From: Fragilaria crotonensis
Lineage: Eukaryota > Bacillariophyta > Fragilariophyceae > Fragilariales > Fragilariaceae
Direction of reading: 5' to 3'
Assembly (NCBI GenBank): GCA_022925895.1
Contig: JAKSYS010000026.1
Span: forward strand, 1 to 64,000
DNA: 64,000 bases
Shown here piece after piece: positions 12,736-24,582 of this stretch. Every line of letters starts with the position of its first letter. Positions within the stretch are counted from its first letter, which is position 1. Both the position numbers and the translations under genes were made by a program. The notes under the pieces are model-generated. The model did no database searches. It had not been told where the DNA came from and was given only the letters and a program-made list of their open reading frames with translations.

Positions 12736-15700
12736 TACATCACCAAGATGCATCATCCCAGCCAACGACGATGGAGAGCAATGACAATGTGAACATGGCA
12801 GACCAGCAGCACCCGACCACCAATGAGGCGACCGCAGATCACGACGCTCACCGCCGACCAACCACAGTTCGAAAAGGAAGATATATGTCGCGAGGGGAGG
12901 ATCGACATCCACCCATCTACACGTCTCAGATTCTTCTTTTTCCATCGACCAGACCGGGGAGGATGATTCGGAGGAAGACCAGCGACACTCAGGCAAATGT
13001 TACTTTCGGTGATGCGATTATCTACAAAGCAAAAGGTTCTACCCGAGTTATGTTTCAGAACGTTAAAGGACTGACCTTCAATCAAACAGGCGATGACTAC
13101 AACTACTATATGTCATCCATGGGATCATACTCGATTGACATCTTCGGTATGGCGGAGACCAATTCCGGCTGGCAACACCCACACGTGCAGGCAAAGTTCA
13201 AGTATTGTCTACGCAAACAATTAAAACTCGGAAAAGCAGTGTTTGATCGCCGACTCAAGAGATAGATCAGCTTGCAGACAACGAAACCTTCAAGCTGGCG
13301 GATCAACACAGGTTGTAAGCGGCAATGTGACAACGACGGTGTTTGGGCCACCCATTACGGATTCAACTGGACTGGGACGATGGTGCGGCTTTACTCTAAT
13401 CGGCAAGAAGGAACTTAAATTGAGTATTCTCACAGGTTATAGGACTTGCAGTGGTTCCATTGCGTCATCACCACTAGGAAGCACCTTTCACCGAGAGTAT
13501 ACTTATTTTAAGGAGCAACAGGAGAAAAACCCGCAACCGAGACGACGTTTTCTCCGCGATCTTGGCAATCAGGTTCGGGATTTACAGCACCAAGGACATG
13601 CGATTCTCGTTATGATGGATGCCAACTCAGTATTGGAAAATGATCACCACCTCCAAGAATTCCTCGAGACCCATGATCTTAGGGACTTACATAACAACAA
13701 TCCAGCTCCCTCGACCTACATTGGATCTACCGACCGCAGGATTGATTACATGTTTGGATGTCCCAGAACCGCAGCAGCAACATGTCGTCAGGGCACACTC
13801 TCGTATTTTGAAGGACCTCAATCCGACCACAGGGCTTTGTATGTCGACCTCTTCCTTTCCCAACTGATCGGCATTGAAGCAACAGAACCAGTAATGTCGG
13901 ACGCACCCAGGAGATGGCTTCAGAGCGGTAATATGGAATCAGTTGATCTCTATCGGGAAAAAATGAAAGAGTACTATGTCAGGCACAACATGAAACAGCG
14001 GATAGATACCCTTTTCAAAACACATCATACACTTTCCCGAAAGCAAGTCCGACGTCTTTTGACAGCATGGGATGAAGACCAAGGGAGAGCGATGAGAGCG
14101 GCGGAAGAAGCGCTGGCAATAAAACCAAAGAAGTATGCGTGGTCTCCTCGACTTCGGAACGATGGCGTGATAATGAGGTACTGGAAGCTTCGGATGGTGC
14201 GGGAAGTCACTCACTCAGAAGACTACTCGACTACATTCGATCGATGGGAAAGACAAATCCAGGGTTTTGACGGCACGTTCCACCTCCCGGATCGCAACAA
14301 TATGTTGACTGTCACCGAAGTGAGACAGCGCTTGAATCAAGCTACAAAAGCACTTCGACAGACTCAGAAACGCGCGACGACGAGTAGAGTAAGAAGCTAT
14401 GAGGAACTACTTGCAACTTACGAGACCGACAAAAATCCCACTACCAAACACGAATCCCAACGACGCGCCAAGATCATGTATCGAACTATAAAAGCGGAAG
14501 CGAGCAAACGACTTTTTGGCAAACTTCGTCAGACTCTTCATCCGTCGGAACACACAAGCCTGACTCAAATACAAGTACCACGTCCAGTCGATACAAGCCA
14601 AAGAACGGAACCAGGCCAAGTCCACAACATCCTGCAACACTACGACACAGACCAGCTAGTGTGGGACACGATCATTACAAGGGAAGACATTGAAGCTCAT
14701 ATACTGAGCTTCAATCGAAGCATTTCGGGCAGCAGAATCACCATGTGGGAGCGGTATCATACACGACGCGCTAACTTTTACAAGTCTGTCAGACGAGGCT
14801 GAACAAGTTCTCCGAGGATCTATCCCAAAGGAGTGGTATGGAGATAGAACGCTCCTTCGAGAGTTCCTAGCATCATTCCAGATTCCCGACTCGGTCTTGG
14901 AAGGTAAACCAATAAACCTGGAAATCTCAAACGACGACATCGTCAAAGGTTTCACGTCATGGAAGGAGACAACAACAACATCCCCATCAGGGAGACACCT
15001 CGGGCATTACAAAGCTATGATCAAGGACCCAGCATTGTTAAACTGCTTCCGGAAATTCTTAAACATAGCGATCACACGCGGCATTGCTCCACCGAGATGG
15101 TGCAAAGCGGTGAACATCATGATTGAAAAGGACAAGGGACGGCCAAAAATAAATCGACTTCGAATAATACATCTGTTTGAAGCAGATTATAATTTTTTCC
15201 TCAAGATTATGTGGGGATCACGTTTGGTACGACGATCTGTTCAAATGAACTTGCTCAACGAAGGCCAGCATGGATCAGTGCCTGGGCGAACAACCATGGA
15301 TCCAGTGATGTTAAATCAACTAACAACCGATCTCAGTCGGGTCCTCAAAGTCAACTACGTAAGGTTTGATAATGACGCATCGGCTTGTTTCGATCGGATA
15401 ATAGTTGCCCTCGGCATGATGGCGGCTCGGAGATGCGGGATGCCAAAGGAGGCCGTACGAACGCACGCAACGGCATTACAACTGATGCAATATATGGTGA
15501 AAACGATACACGGAGTTTCATCCGACTCATACAGCGGTACTATGATGGCACCATTATTTGGAACTGGGCAAGGAAGCGGTGCATCACCGGCGGTGTGGTT
15601 ATCACTGGTGGTCATCCTCTTAAACACTTTGGAACGAGTGGTCCCGAACAGGATACGGTTCAAATCGGCAGACGGGAATATAGTACATGAACGGTTGGTT

Positions 15701-18536
15701 GATGCATTCGTCGACGATACTGCTATAGGCTTAACGGACAACGGGGACTTATCCTTGACGGCGCTTGTTCAAGCATTGGAAAAAGTGGCGCAAACATGGG
15801 AGCAACTACTACACTTCTCGGGCGGAGCATTAAATCTTTCCAAATGCTCGTGGTATGTCATGTTCTGGAACTGGCGTCAGGGTAGACCTGTACTTCAAGA
15901 GATTGACGCTGCCGATCCAGCAATCCAACTCTTTCAAGGTTCCAATCACCGGAGACCAGTGACCATACGTCGTCAATCACTCACAGCAGCCTCACGTATC
16001 TTGGGGATCTATCAGACACCACTTGGCGATTTTTCCGAGCATATCCGAGTTCTCAAAAAGAAGGCTGATCAATATGCAGGATACATCAGATCACCGACGT
16101 TGACAACGACAGACATTCGCGTTTTCCACCGGTCAATTTATTCTCCTGCGATGCGTTACTCCCTTCCTGCCATCGCAGCCGACGAGGAGGAACTGGAAAG
16201 TATCCAATCAAAGATCATTCCCACCATCGTACAGCGTTTGGGCTTCTCGTCAAAAATGTCGACAGCTATTCGTCATGGACCAGTATCTATGGGAGGTTTA
16301 AATCTTTTCGACATCAGAACGGAATGTGGGATTGAAATGATCAAATACTTCCGACACGAAGTTTATGGTAATACAAAGGTTGGCCAACTGTTACTCCTCC
16401 AATTGCAGGCATCTCAAATAGAATCTGGACTTCCGATACAACTCCTCAAGGATCCCTCCATTCAGATTGGATATTTGACACCGACCTGGATATTATCGAT
16501 GCGACAATTCCTGTCCAATCACAATATACGCATCACTTTGACGGACACATTTCAGATCGCATTGCAAGGAAAAGATGATCAATACATTATGGATCTCAAA
16601 CGACTGCAGGGATATACCACTCGACAACAGAAAGATTTGAATCTCGTTCGGTTATATCTCCAAGTGACAACTCTAGCTGAATTAGTTGACACGTCTGAGA
16701 ATGGCAAGATAGCGACATGGGCGTTTGAAGGGACCCGTCCGACAAGCTTCATGGACAACAAAGCCTGGCCGAGACAAGAAAGGCTTACTCACCAGCAACA
16801 ACGTCTGTGGAAAAGGTATATCTCGGCGCATTATTTGCGGTACGATAGATTCTGGCGGACACCACCGAGACCAACGCTACGAGATGTGAAAGAAATCATC
16901 GCCACAACGACAGCGACGGGACCAAAGGACGTTAAAGAAAAAATAAGGTCACTACCCAGAGGAAGGCGTCGTCTGCTTACACACACACGACAACACGTTT
17001 CCGATGATGTCTTGTGGGAGGAATGCCAAACAAAACAAACATTGACCATTGCAACGGACGGCGGTCTCAAAGGAAGGAAAGGGACTTTTGTTGGCTAGTC
17101 AGCACTCGAATGAAACCATTTTAGCGGAAGGTGCAGGACCAGTGGATGGGCCATTCGACGCAGCTAACTCAACACGGTGCGAGTTAGGCGGATACGCGGC
17201 ATCATTGTTATTTATCTCACTTCTTCACCATCTATGGGGCAAAAAACATAAATGCGACTTTCGATGGGTAACCGACAGCAAAGCAGCCATATCGAAGGTT
17301 GAACACCAGACGACAAAGTCACATAAGAAAATGCGACAACCGAGCAACGCGGATTATCTGGGCATCATAAAAGCTGAGACGTCGTCGATCCGAAGACGCA
17401 TTCGTCCAGTTTGGGTTAAAGGTCACCAACAGACATCTCGCAACGGTGCTCAAAACAAGGACATCATCAGGAACAATCATGTTGACCAACTGGCGACGTG
17501 GTATCGCAATCACAAATTCTACCGGCAATCAGTAGAGCACACTGATCATACCCCGGAAGCAAAGGTGACAATCTCCGTCAATGGTATACGCGTCGTTGGA
17601 CAAGAAGAAGCGACTCTGCGGTATCATATCAATGGCTACCACCTCCGACAGTATATACAATCGCGACAGAAGTGGACCAACAGAATATGGAATACAGTCG
17701 ATATAGAGTTGTTTGGACTGTTCTACCGAAAGCTTCCATCGAGAGATCAAGTGGCACACACACGGTTCATATTCGACCAGTGGCATACCGGAGAACACCG
17801 CCAACGGATCAATACCACACAAAATACGAACGTGGACAAGTGCCCATGCTGTCTACAACCGAATGAAAACACCACCCATGTACTACGATGTACGGCAAAT
17901 CCTGAGCACGCAAGTACACTATCGGCCTTCCGCAAACGGATGTCCCCTACCGACTATCATTCGGTTTTTTCGCTGTTGAAGGAAGGAGTACTATCATGGC
18001 TCGACGGGACGCCATTCTCGCCGGATCTAACGGTACATCCACGGAAATTTCATGATCGCATTCAGCAAGCTATTCAAGAGCAAGAACAGATTGGTTGGGG
18101 CAACGCCATCAAAGGGTACCTGAGCGTAGAGTGGAGATTTTTAGCTGACGAAAGCCAATACGACAACGGTCCAGATATACAGGACGGGCATGGCTTCCAA
18201 AGACTCAAAACTATATTGACGCACCTTCACAATGTGGCCATTAGCTTATGGAAGGCGAGGAATCAAGTACTACATAAATCTGGGGACCAAGAACTACAAC
18301 ACATTCGAGATCTGGAAATAGCTGAGATAAAGGAAATGCATGCACATCCGGAAAGATTACAGGCAGGAGACCGACATTACTGTGAACGATCGCTGGAGTC
18401 GATCCTTGCGAAGGGCCCGGCAACAAGACGCAGGTGGCTGAGGTACACTAAATTATCGCGAGACCGCATGAAAAAAGACGGGAAACGACAAATGTTGATG
18501 ACACACTTCTACCGTCCGTCAGATACTGTCACATAG
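12732..18536 (+). pseudogene. LINE-B ORF2 (endonuclease, RT, RNase H, zinc knuckle), frameshifted
   Basis: This is a multidomain retrotransposon enzyme. The APE-type endonuclease shows MAETNS (about 13150), MMDANS (about 13612), RRIDYMFG (13736-13760) and GPQSDHR (13814-13835). The reverse transcriptase shows FDNDASACFDR (15364-15396), GTGQGSGASP (about 15560-15590) and FVDDTAIGL (15706-15733). RNase H starts IATDGGL (17045-17070) with SELGG-like and VTDSKAA motifs, and the zinc knuckle CPCCLQPNENTTHVLRC lies near 17840-17890. Frameshifts near 13245, 13292, 14717 and 17088 split it into four long open stretches. The start is the ATG overlapping the ORF1 stop. The stop at 18534-18536 is followed by the conserved tail. 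Confidence 0.88.
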
Positions 18537-18689
18537 AGGGTACAGCACCGTTCAACTTTGGGGGATTAGGGTTAGGATTAGATGTAACCATCGCCCTCTT
18601 GAAATATGGAGTGGCCGTGGTGGGGTACACACTATGGTCTTGTCAAAAGATCGTAGACGGTGACAACCCGATAATTAGGTTATATATAT
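18537..18689 (+). other. LINE-B 3' UTR with conserved hairpin and tail
   Basis: This 3' UTR carries GGGGTACAC (about 18622-18630), a hairpin GGTCTT-GTCAA-AAGATC (18636-18652, one G-T wobble), GACGGTGACAACCC, and ATAATTAGGTT followed by TATATATAT. The same order is seen in LINE-C and LINE-D. This is the expected site for binding by the element's own reverse transcriptase. The TTAGGG-like run at 18565-18580 is too short to be telomeric. Confidence 0.7.
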
Positions 18690-19910
18690 GAGATGTTGGG
18701 TGCTGCCATTGGCATGGATTGGGTTCTTATGGACCTGTGGCCCTTCAGTTTGCAATCATTCACCACATCTGCAGATGCAAGTGATACAACGATGTTCTCG
18801 ACGTAACGATGAGCCGCTTGTTTTGTGAAGGAAATGGCACGTTTCTGTGTGTTACGTGATGTCATCTTTGCGAGGGGAATGTGGGCCAACTCAGCAAATG
18901 CACTATTCACGTTGTCGGGAACACCATGGTCGAGGATGTCTTCGCAAAGATGCAAGACCAAGTGTTTTTTGATTGTATTGTTTGTCATTCCAGTGGTGCG
19001 AGGTGCAACCGTGGCCACTAGGCGCATCAGCCACTGCACTGCAACATGTGAAGCCTTCACCTGCTTCTTTGCGATGGTGGGTTGCTTCATCCATTGGTGC
19101 CATGTTAAGAGGGACAAGATGACCAGGATCCAATCTGAAACATGGGCTTCATTCCTCAGCCTTTGCTCTTCAGGAGGTGCAGCTGCTTTACGTTTGTTCC
19201 CAACAGAGAAGATACTGTGGAAATACGTTGTATGTAGTGCAAATAACTTAACCAGGAGACACCCCGCCATCTCATGTCCCTTCAGATTTGAGCCGGAGGA
19301 GAATCCCTTTGGGAAGTTTGTGCGTGGGATGTCGCGGTCACTCTGTCTTGACAATCTACTGCCCAATGTTGCACAGAGCCGATCGTACTGTTTCAACGCC
19401 ACAGAATTGGTACCACCGGCTTGGGACGAGAAGGCCTCGAGGCAGTACTTGAACCAGCCAAGGGAAATCAGGTGCAGCATTTCACCCGGACAGGCTCCAA
19501 AAATACCTCGCTGATTGTGTTGACCAAATCGGACTTCATCAAAACCATTCTTGAGATAGTTTTGTGACAGCATCTTGAGCTGCATGGTGTTGCCATTCCT
19601 TACAAGTTTGTTGATACCTTTTGGCATACGATGGGGAAACTTTGACTTTGAGTAACCGGTCAAGTATGTTGGACATTCACAGATGCGACAAAGTTGTTGT
19701 ATCTTTGAGAAGCGTGCGGTGTAGTGCCCACAAAGACGGTCGTGACCCTCTGTGTCCCCTATGATGAAGGGCACGTACAGACAGAACACAACGGGATGGA
19801 TTGTTCTATTGTAGTGTAGATTCCATCGGAATCCCTTCCTCTGTAATCGCAAAAAACCAGATTCCTCAAGAATAAACTGGATCTGTATGTGGAGCTCATT
19901 CAGGAGATAT
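18690..19910 (-). pseudogene. Plavaka/CACTA-like transposase, C-terminal half (split gene)
   Basis: This is the second half of a DNA-transposon transposase whose first half lies at 42448-43659. Across the LINE-C insertion the reading is continuous: TWPTYLLNE then LHIQIQFILEESGF. Visible blocks are FIIGDTEGHDRLCG with a following C-x2-C (LCRICECP), GIFGACPGEMLHLISLGWFK, and a histidine-rich region KKHLVLHLCEDIL. The last block reads NTQKRAISFTKQAAHRYVENI and is matched by the copy at 59450-60727, which continues for over 200 residues more. Here the protein is cut by the LINE-B tail at 18689, so the missing end should lie left of the window. The superfamily is tentative: the D-T-E-G-H-D block resembles Plavaka/CACTA-type proteins. 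Confidence 0.72.
19895..19910. repeat. LINE-C target-site duplication, left copy
   Basis: ctcattcaggagatat, 16 bp, is repeated exactly at 42448-42463. Keeping one copy restores the transposase reading frame, so these are the insertion scars of LINE-C. Confidence 0.95.
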
Positions 19911-20057
19911 AAATAAATAGAACCTAATTATTGGGTTTTGCACCGCCGCCAAACTTTTGTCAAGTTCGGCGTGTGTACCCTGTTGCGGCCAATCCATATT
20001 GCAGGATCGCGACAACTTATCTAAGCTAGTGTACATGATGTCGCCTGGTGTCGTTTT
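19911..20057 (-). other. LINE-C 3' UTR with conserved hairpin and tail
   Basis: In the sense (minus) direction it reads GGGTACACACG, then a 7-bp hairpin CGAACTT-GACAA-AAGTTTG (plus 19950-19968), GGCGGTGCAAAACCC, AATAATTAGGTT (plus 19921-19932) and the tail CTATTTATTT. Stem bases differ from LINE-B and LINE-D while pairing is kept, which suggests selection on the structure. Confidence 0.75.
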
Positions 20058-22558
20058 TTACTCCGTGGTACCTCTGAAGAAAGACGTTATCAGCGTTTGT
20101 CTTTGTCCGTCTCTTTTTAGTCGTGCCCTCGCCAGTCGCATAAATCTTAGCCATCGTCTGCGTGATGTTGCCGATCTCCCCAATATGATGCTTAAAGACT
20201 GTTCACAGTAATGACGATCCGATGCCGGTATCAGCTCTGGGTGTTGGTACATGTCTCTGATCTCCGCATCTTCTGCGTTTCGAATGGCCTGCATATCTTT
20301 TTCGTTGGACCCATGTAAAACTTGGTTGCGAGCCTTCCATAGGGAATTAGCCAGTTCACTGAACGCCTTCAAAATTGACTTGAACCGCTTTAATCCCACT
20401 CTCGCAGGCTCCGTCTCATTATCGCCAATTCCGTAAGTCAAAAGATGCCTCCATTCTACGCTCAAAAAGCCTTTGAGTGCTTGTTCCCAACCCATGTCGT
20501 CTTGGTCTTGAAGTGCCTTCTTCAAACCTACCCGAAATTTGGATGGGAATTCCGCTATATCAATCGAAGCAGGGGTCTCCTTTTTTATCCACGCCGTAAT
20601 ACGAGACGTAATGATCTGATGAACTGGGTGATGTGTCAAAGCCGCCATTGCTGCCCGAAATGTTTTTAAACTTTTGTCATGCGATGGATTTGCCTCGCAT
20701 TGAAGTACATGCGTTGTCGTTTCCTTTCCGCCTTTGCAACATGGACACTGAAGTTGGGAGGAATCTTTCACCGCCGATACTTTATACCGTTTATCACCAG
20801 TGTGCCACTGGTCGAACATAAACTTTGTGTGTGCAATTTGGTCGGCTGGTGATAATTTCGATCGATAAGCTCCAAGGCCTTCGATGTCGACAGTGTTCCA
20901 CGTCGTGTTGCTCCACTTGTTCCTCGCCTGAGTGTACTGTCTTATGTGGTAGCCATCGATATGGTAACGAATGCATGAATCCAGTTGGCTTACGAGGCGA
21001 ATGCCGTTTATGGAGATCGATATATGTGCGCCGTCCTCATGATCAGTTCGCTCGCGGGACTGTCGCTTTCCCGATTGATCGCGGTACCATGTCGCGAGGT
21101 GGTCTGCTCGATTGTTACCGATTACGTCCTGTTGTTGACGATTGGAAATTCGTGCAATCGCCGACCCGGATTGATGTCCTTTCACCCACACTGATGTTAT
21201 TTTACTTCGGGTGCTCTTGGTGCCCTCCTTTATGAGTGCCAGTAGATCCGCATTGTCTGGTTGGTTCTGTCGTCGATGAGGGTCGTATTGTAGCTTTTTT
21301 GCCACTTTAGCGATGGCTGATTTACTGTCTGTAACCCATCTTATCCTGCATTTGTGTCTACATCCCCACATCTGCTGTAACAGAGATAAAAATAGGAACG
21401 CTGCAGCGCAGCCACCCAGTTCGCACCGTGTCGAGTTCGCGACGTCAAAAGGTCCATCAATCGGCCCTGCGCCTTCAGCTAGTACGTCATTTGACGAGGA
21501 TCTTACTTGCCAACCAAACGTACCCTGCTTTCCTTTAAGACCTCCATCAGTCGCTACTGTGATTGGACTTTTCTGGCTTAAAACCCTCCATACATTGTCA
21601 TTATCCGACACTTGTTGCAAGTGAGACAAAAGTCGTCGTTTTCCGATCGGAAGTCGCTTTATCAGAGTCGACATATCGTCAATAGGGTTCATCTCCGATG
21701 TATCTCTTATCTTTTCGTCATGTAGTTCCTTTAGTGTAACTCTCGGTGGTCGTTTCCAGAACCGACCATATCGCAGGAATCTAGATGTTATAAATCGGCG
21801 CCAAAGCCGTCGCTGTGACGCACTCGGATCAGATTGTCGCGGCCATGATGGATTGTTTATGAAACCGTCTGGTCTCGTGGCCTGTAATGCCCACTGGGTG
21901 ATTGTATTCAAGCTCGATGGATCCGTCATATCCGCTAGTGTCGTGACTTGTAGATACATGCGAACTAAATTGATATCCTTCTGCTGAGTGGACGTGTACG
22001 CGTCGATCCCCGCTGGTGCCATTATAAAAACGTCACGAGGACTGTGAAGCGACATAGATAACGTGTTAGTAAGTGTAATGGTGATATTGTGATTCGACAT
22101 AAATTGTCTCATGGATAACACCCAAGTAGGAGTGAGGTACGGTATATGGATATGGGGTTCCTCAAGTAGTGGATTTGGAATACCGGCCTCCAGTTGAGAT
22201 GCTTGCACCTGCATGAGAAGAAGTTTCCCCACTTCTGTTTGACTGTAAATGGCGTTACGGAACATCCGGATCATCTCGATGCCGTATTCCGTTCTTAAGT
22301 CGATAATTCCGAGTCCCCCCATTGATATCGGACCGTGTCGTATGGCTGTTGGTAGTTTACTGCTGAGACCGAGACGTTGTACAATTGTTGGTATAATCTT
22401 GGTCTGTATTTTCTCCAGTTCCTCCTCATCGACCGCTAAGGCAGGTAGGGAATATTTCATAGCCGGTGCGTATACTGTCTTGTGAAAAACCCGTATGTCC
22501 GATGGTTGTAATCTTGGCGATTTCAAATATCTTGAGAATTGGTCGGCTTTTGCTTTAA
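20058..22558 (-). CDS. LINE-C ORF2, C-terminal part (RT thumb, RNase H, zinc knuckle)
   Basis: This is the last 830 or so residues of LINE-C ORF2, downstream of Copia-2. It resumes with KAKADQFSRYLKSPRL, the region after the reverse transcriptase palm. RNase H begins ATDGGLKGKQGTFGW (near 21560), with the acidic residues in ATDGG, CELGG, TDSKSA and NRADHLA. The zinc knuckle CPCCKGGKETTTHVLQC (about 20700-20750) has spacing C-x2-C-x8-H-x3-C, the same in all four LINE copies. It ends with the R-R-R-W-L-R-F block and the stop at 20058. The frame is fully open. RNase H would remove the RNA template strand; the knuckle probably binds nucleic acid. Confidence 0.9.
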
Positions 22559-22749
22559 TGTTGATATTACGTGGTTGTCATGTACTACAGTACTACTGTT
22601 CCACAGTCAGTTGGCTAGTACCACAGTACGACGGTACCACGTACATGATAAAAACGGGTACTCCCACTCTTTCAGTGTTTGATCAAGTTACAAGCTATAA
22701 CTATCTTTGACATGCTTAATTAACGATTGGTCTTCACGTAGAATTAACA
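22559..22749 (+). repeat. Copia-2 5' LTR
   Basis: A 191-bp LTR matching 28881-29071. It contains repeated gtac/tac-rich motifs (tactacagtactactg, gtaccacagtacgacggtac) that may act in its promoter; that role is inferred. Confidence 0.94.
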
Positions 22750-22765
22750 GTTTATCAGACCCAAC
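22750..22765 (+). promoter_or_regulatory. Copia-2 putative primer-binding site
   Basis: gtttatcagacccaac directly follows the 5' LTR. Its complement looks like an anticodon half-arm (stem TGGGT, loop CTGATAA, then AC) rather than a tRNA 3' end, matching half-tRNA priming known for copia. The same site exists in Copia-1. Confidence 0.5.
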
Positions 22766-23167
22766 AGCTCAATGATACGAATGGCGCCATCCGATCGTCT
22801 GTAATAGAAGAACGACGACCGATCGGTTCATCATGGTACACAATATGACGAATCCGATGTTGAGCAGATATGTTGAGAATTGATTCATTCGAGTCAATAG
22901 ACTTAACGTACCCGATCGCCGATGCTCCGTTGATTTCGGGCATAAAGAATCTATGCGACATATATCAGGGTACGAAAAGCCAGCCAATAAGATAAGCGGC
23001 TTGAGACGAATCTTCTAAATACAAAACTTGGCAAGTCACTCGCATTTTTGTGAATTACCGTTGCATCAAGATCGTTGTCCAATGGTTTGATACGCCCGTT
23101 GACTCACTTTTACCCATCGTCTTGCACAATCGCCCTTCTTCGAGTTTTTGACGCCCGATCAACCACC

Positions 23168-24560
23168 ATGGAGAACGCCCTAAACCTCTGCGGTTTTAAC
23201 GCCCAGACCATCCGGTATCTCATCACCCAAGGGTTCGCCACACCAAGTGATTTGTTGCTCGCGACTGAAACGGAGCTTAACTCGATGGCAATGGCAGTTG
23301 CGAGAAACCCACCAAGAAACATGCCCCAAGTGAATATTCCATTCATGGCATTGAAGAACTTGAAGGGCCTCCGTTTTTGGGCAGATGAGATGAAGAGAAC
23401 CGGTTTCGAAGCAAACGCAGAGAACTTCACCGAAGATGATGTCACTACGTTCACGGCAAAATGCCAGGAATATAACGAGCTTAAGGACGCTGCGAAAGAC
23501 GAAGATGCTTCGAAGCCGGAAGCCTTAAAGAAGCTGACTGGATGGGCCCTCTGGAACGAGTCGTTCCAGAACTACCTCCGTCAGATCTTGAGCGCTGCCA
23601 AGATCCCTCTCATATACCTGACTAGGAATGAGAGGGAGAATCCGGAGGAGATGCTTGACCGCGCAAACTTTGGAACTCCAACTGAATACCTCATCGAAGC
23701 AACCATTTTCCGAGGACGCCATTATGACATTGACAACCCTCGGTTCTACCGCGAATTAAAATCGTTCACGGTGAACGGCGAGGGGTGGTCCTACATCAAG
23801 AAGTACGAAAGGTCTCAGGATGGGCGAAACGCGTATTTGGCATTGAAAACTCAGTGTGAAGGGACGGCATCGAAGATAACGCGAAAGAACAGAGCGTACG
23901 CTTCCATTGCAAATGCCGTATACACAGGTTCGCGACGCCAATACAAGTTCCAAGACTTCATTAACACCCATCAGACTGCTCACAACGAAATACTCGACTG
24001 TGATCCGTCGGAGGCCGTACCAGAGTCCAAGAAGGTTGCAGACTTTTTAAAGGGTATCACAGATCCAAAGCTGGAGTCTGCTGTCTCGGTCGTGCTGGGA
24101 GATGTGAAGTTGCTGAACGACTTCCAACTCTGCCAGCAGTACTTGTCCACGACAGTCGAAAACCGTGCAACCCTTGAAAAAAGTAAGGAGCGAAATGTTT
24201 CTGGAGTGAAGAGCGGAAGCGATAAGTCAGATCAGAAGGCGAAAGGCGGGAAGCTTCCAAAGAACTTTAAATTAGAGAACAAGTGGTACCCCCCAAGGAT
24301 TTACCGACTCCTCAGCCAAGAGCAGCAAGAGCAGCTCCGGACATGGAACAAGGACAAGGATAACAAGAAGTCCAAAGGGAAGAGATCGGTGTCGGCTCTG
24401 AAGCAACAGATCAAAGACGTGCTTAAAGACGAGTTGAAGCGGAAGAAAGGTGATCGGAACGAGAGCGAAGAGGAAGAAGATGATTCGAGTGCTGACGACG
24501 CCGCCGGTAAAGAGTTTGGCCGCGGTGCACATACCAAAAAAAGCAGAAGAAGGACAGTGC
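23168..24560 (+). pseudogene. Copia-2 gag-like region
   Basis: This is the capsid-like gag region of Copia-2, starting MENALNLCGFNAQ and ending in a lysine/glutamate-rich stretch with AAGKEFGRGAH. Most of it is one long open frame. The pol reading follows in a different frame with an overlap, an arrangement some LTR elements express by programmed frameshifting; whether that applies here cannot be told. Confidence 0.8.
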
Positions 24561-24582
24561 CTGACGCAACCCTACTGTTGCG

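Larger units (their letters stand above)
11579..18689 (+). mobile_element. LINE-B, 5'-truncated non-LTR retrotransposon
   Basis: This is a LINE of the same family as LINE-C. It lacks its 5' end: it begins inside ORF1 at residues matching L-R-I-N-P of the intact copy and keeps the C-terminal part of ORF1, all of ORF2 and the 3' tail. Truncation at the 5' end is the usual mark of target-primed reverse transcription that stopped early. The 3' tail ends TATATATAT at 18689 and is followed by the cut end of a transposase gene. No target duplication was found by comparing the sequence before 11579 with that after 18689, which fits LINE-A and LINE-B sharing one insertion event or a rearranged junction. 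About six frameshifts make it inactive. Confidence 0.85.

Noticed and set aside
18560-18585. TTAGGG-like run in the LINE-B 3' UTR as telomeric repeat
   Set aside because: Only two or three imperfect units inside a conserved LINE tail; not an array.
11579-18689. Target-site duplication around LINE-B alone
   Set aside because: The bases before 11579 (LINE-A tail) and after 18689 (gagatgttggg) do not match.
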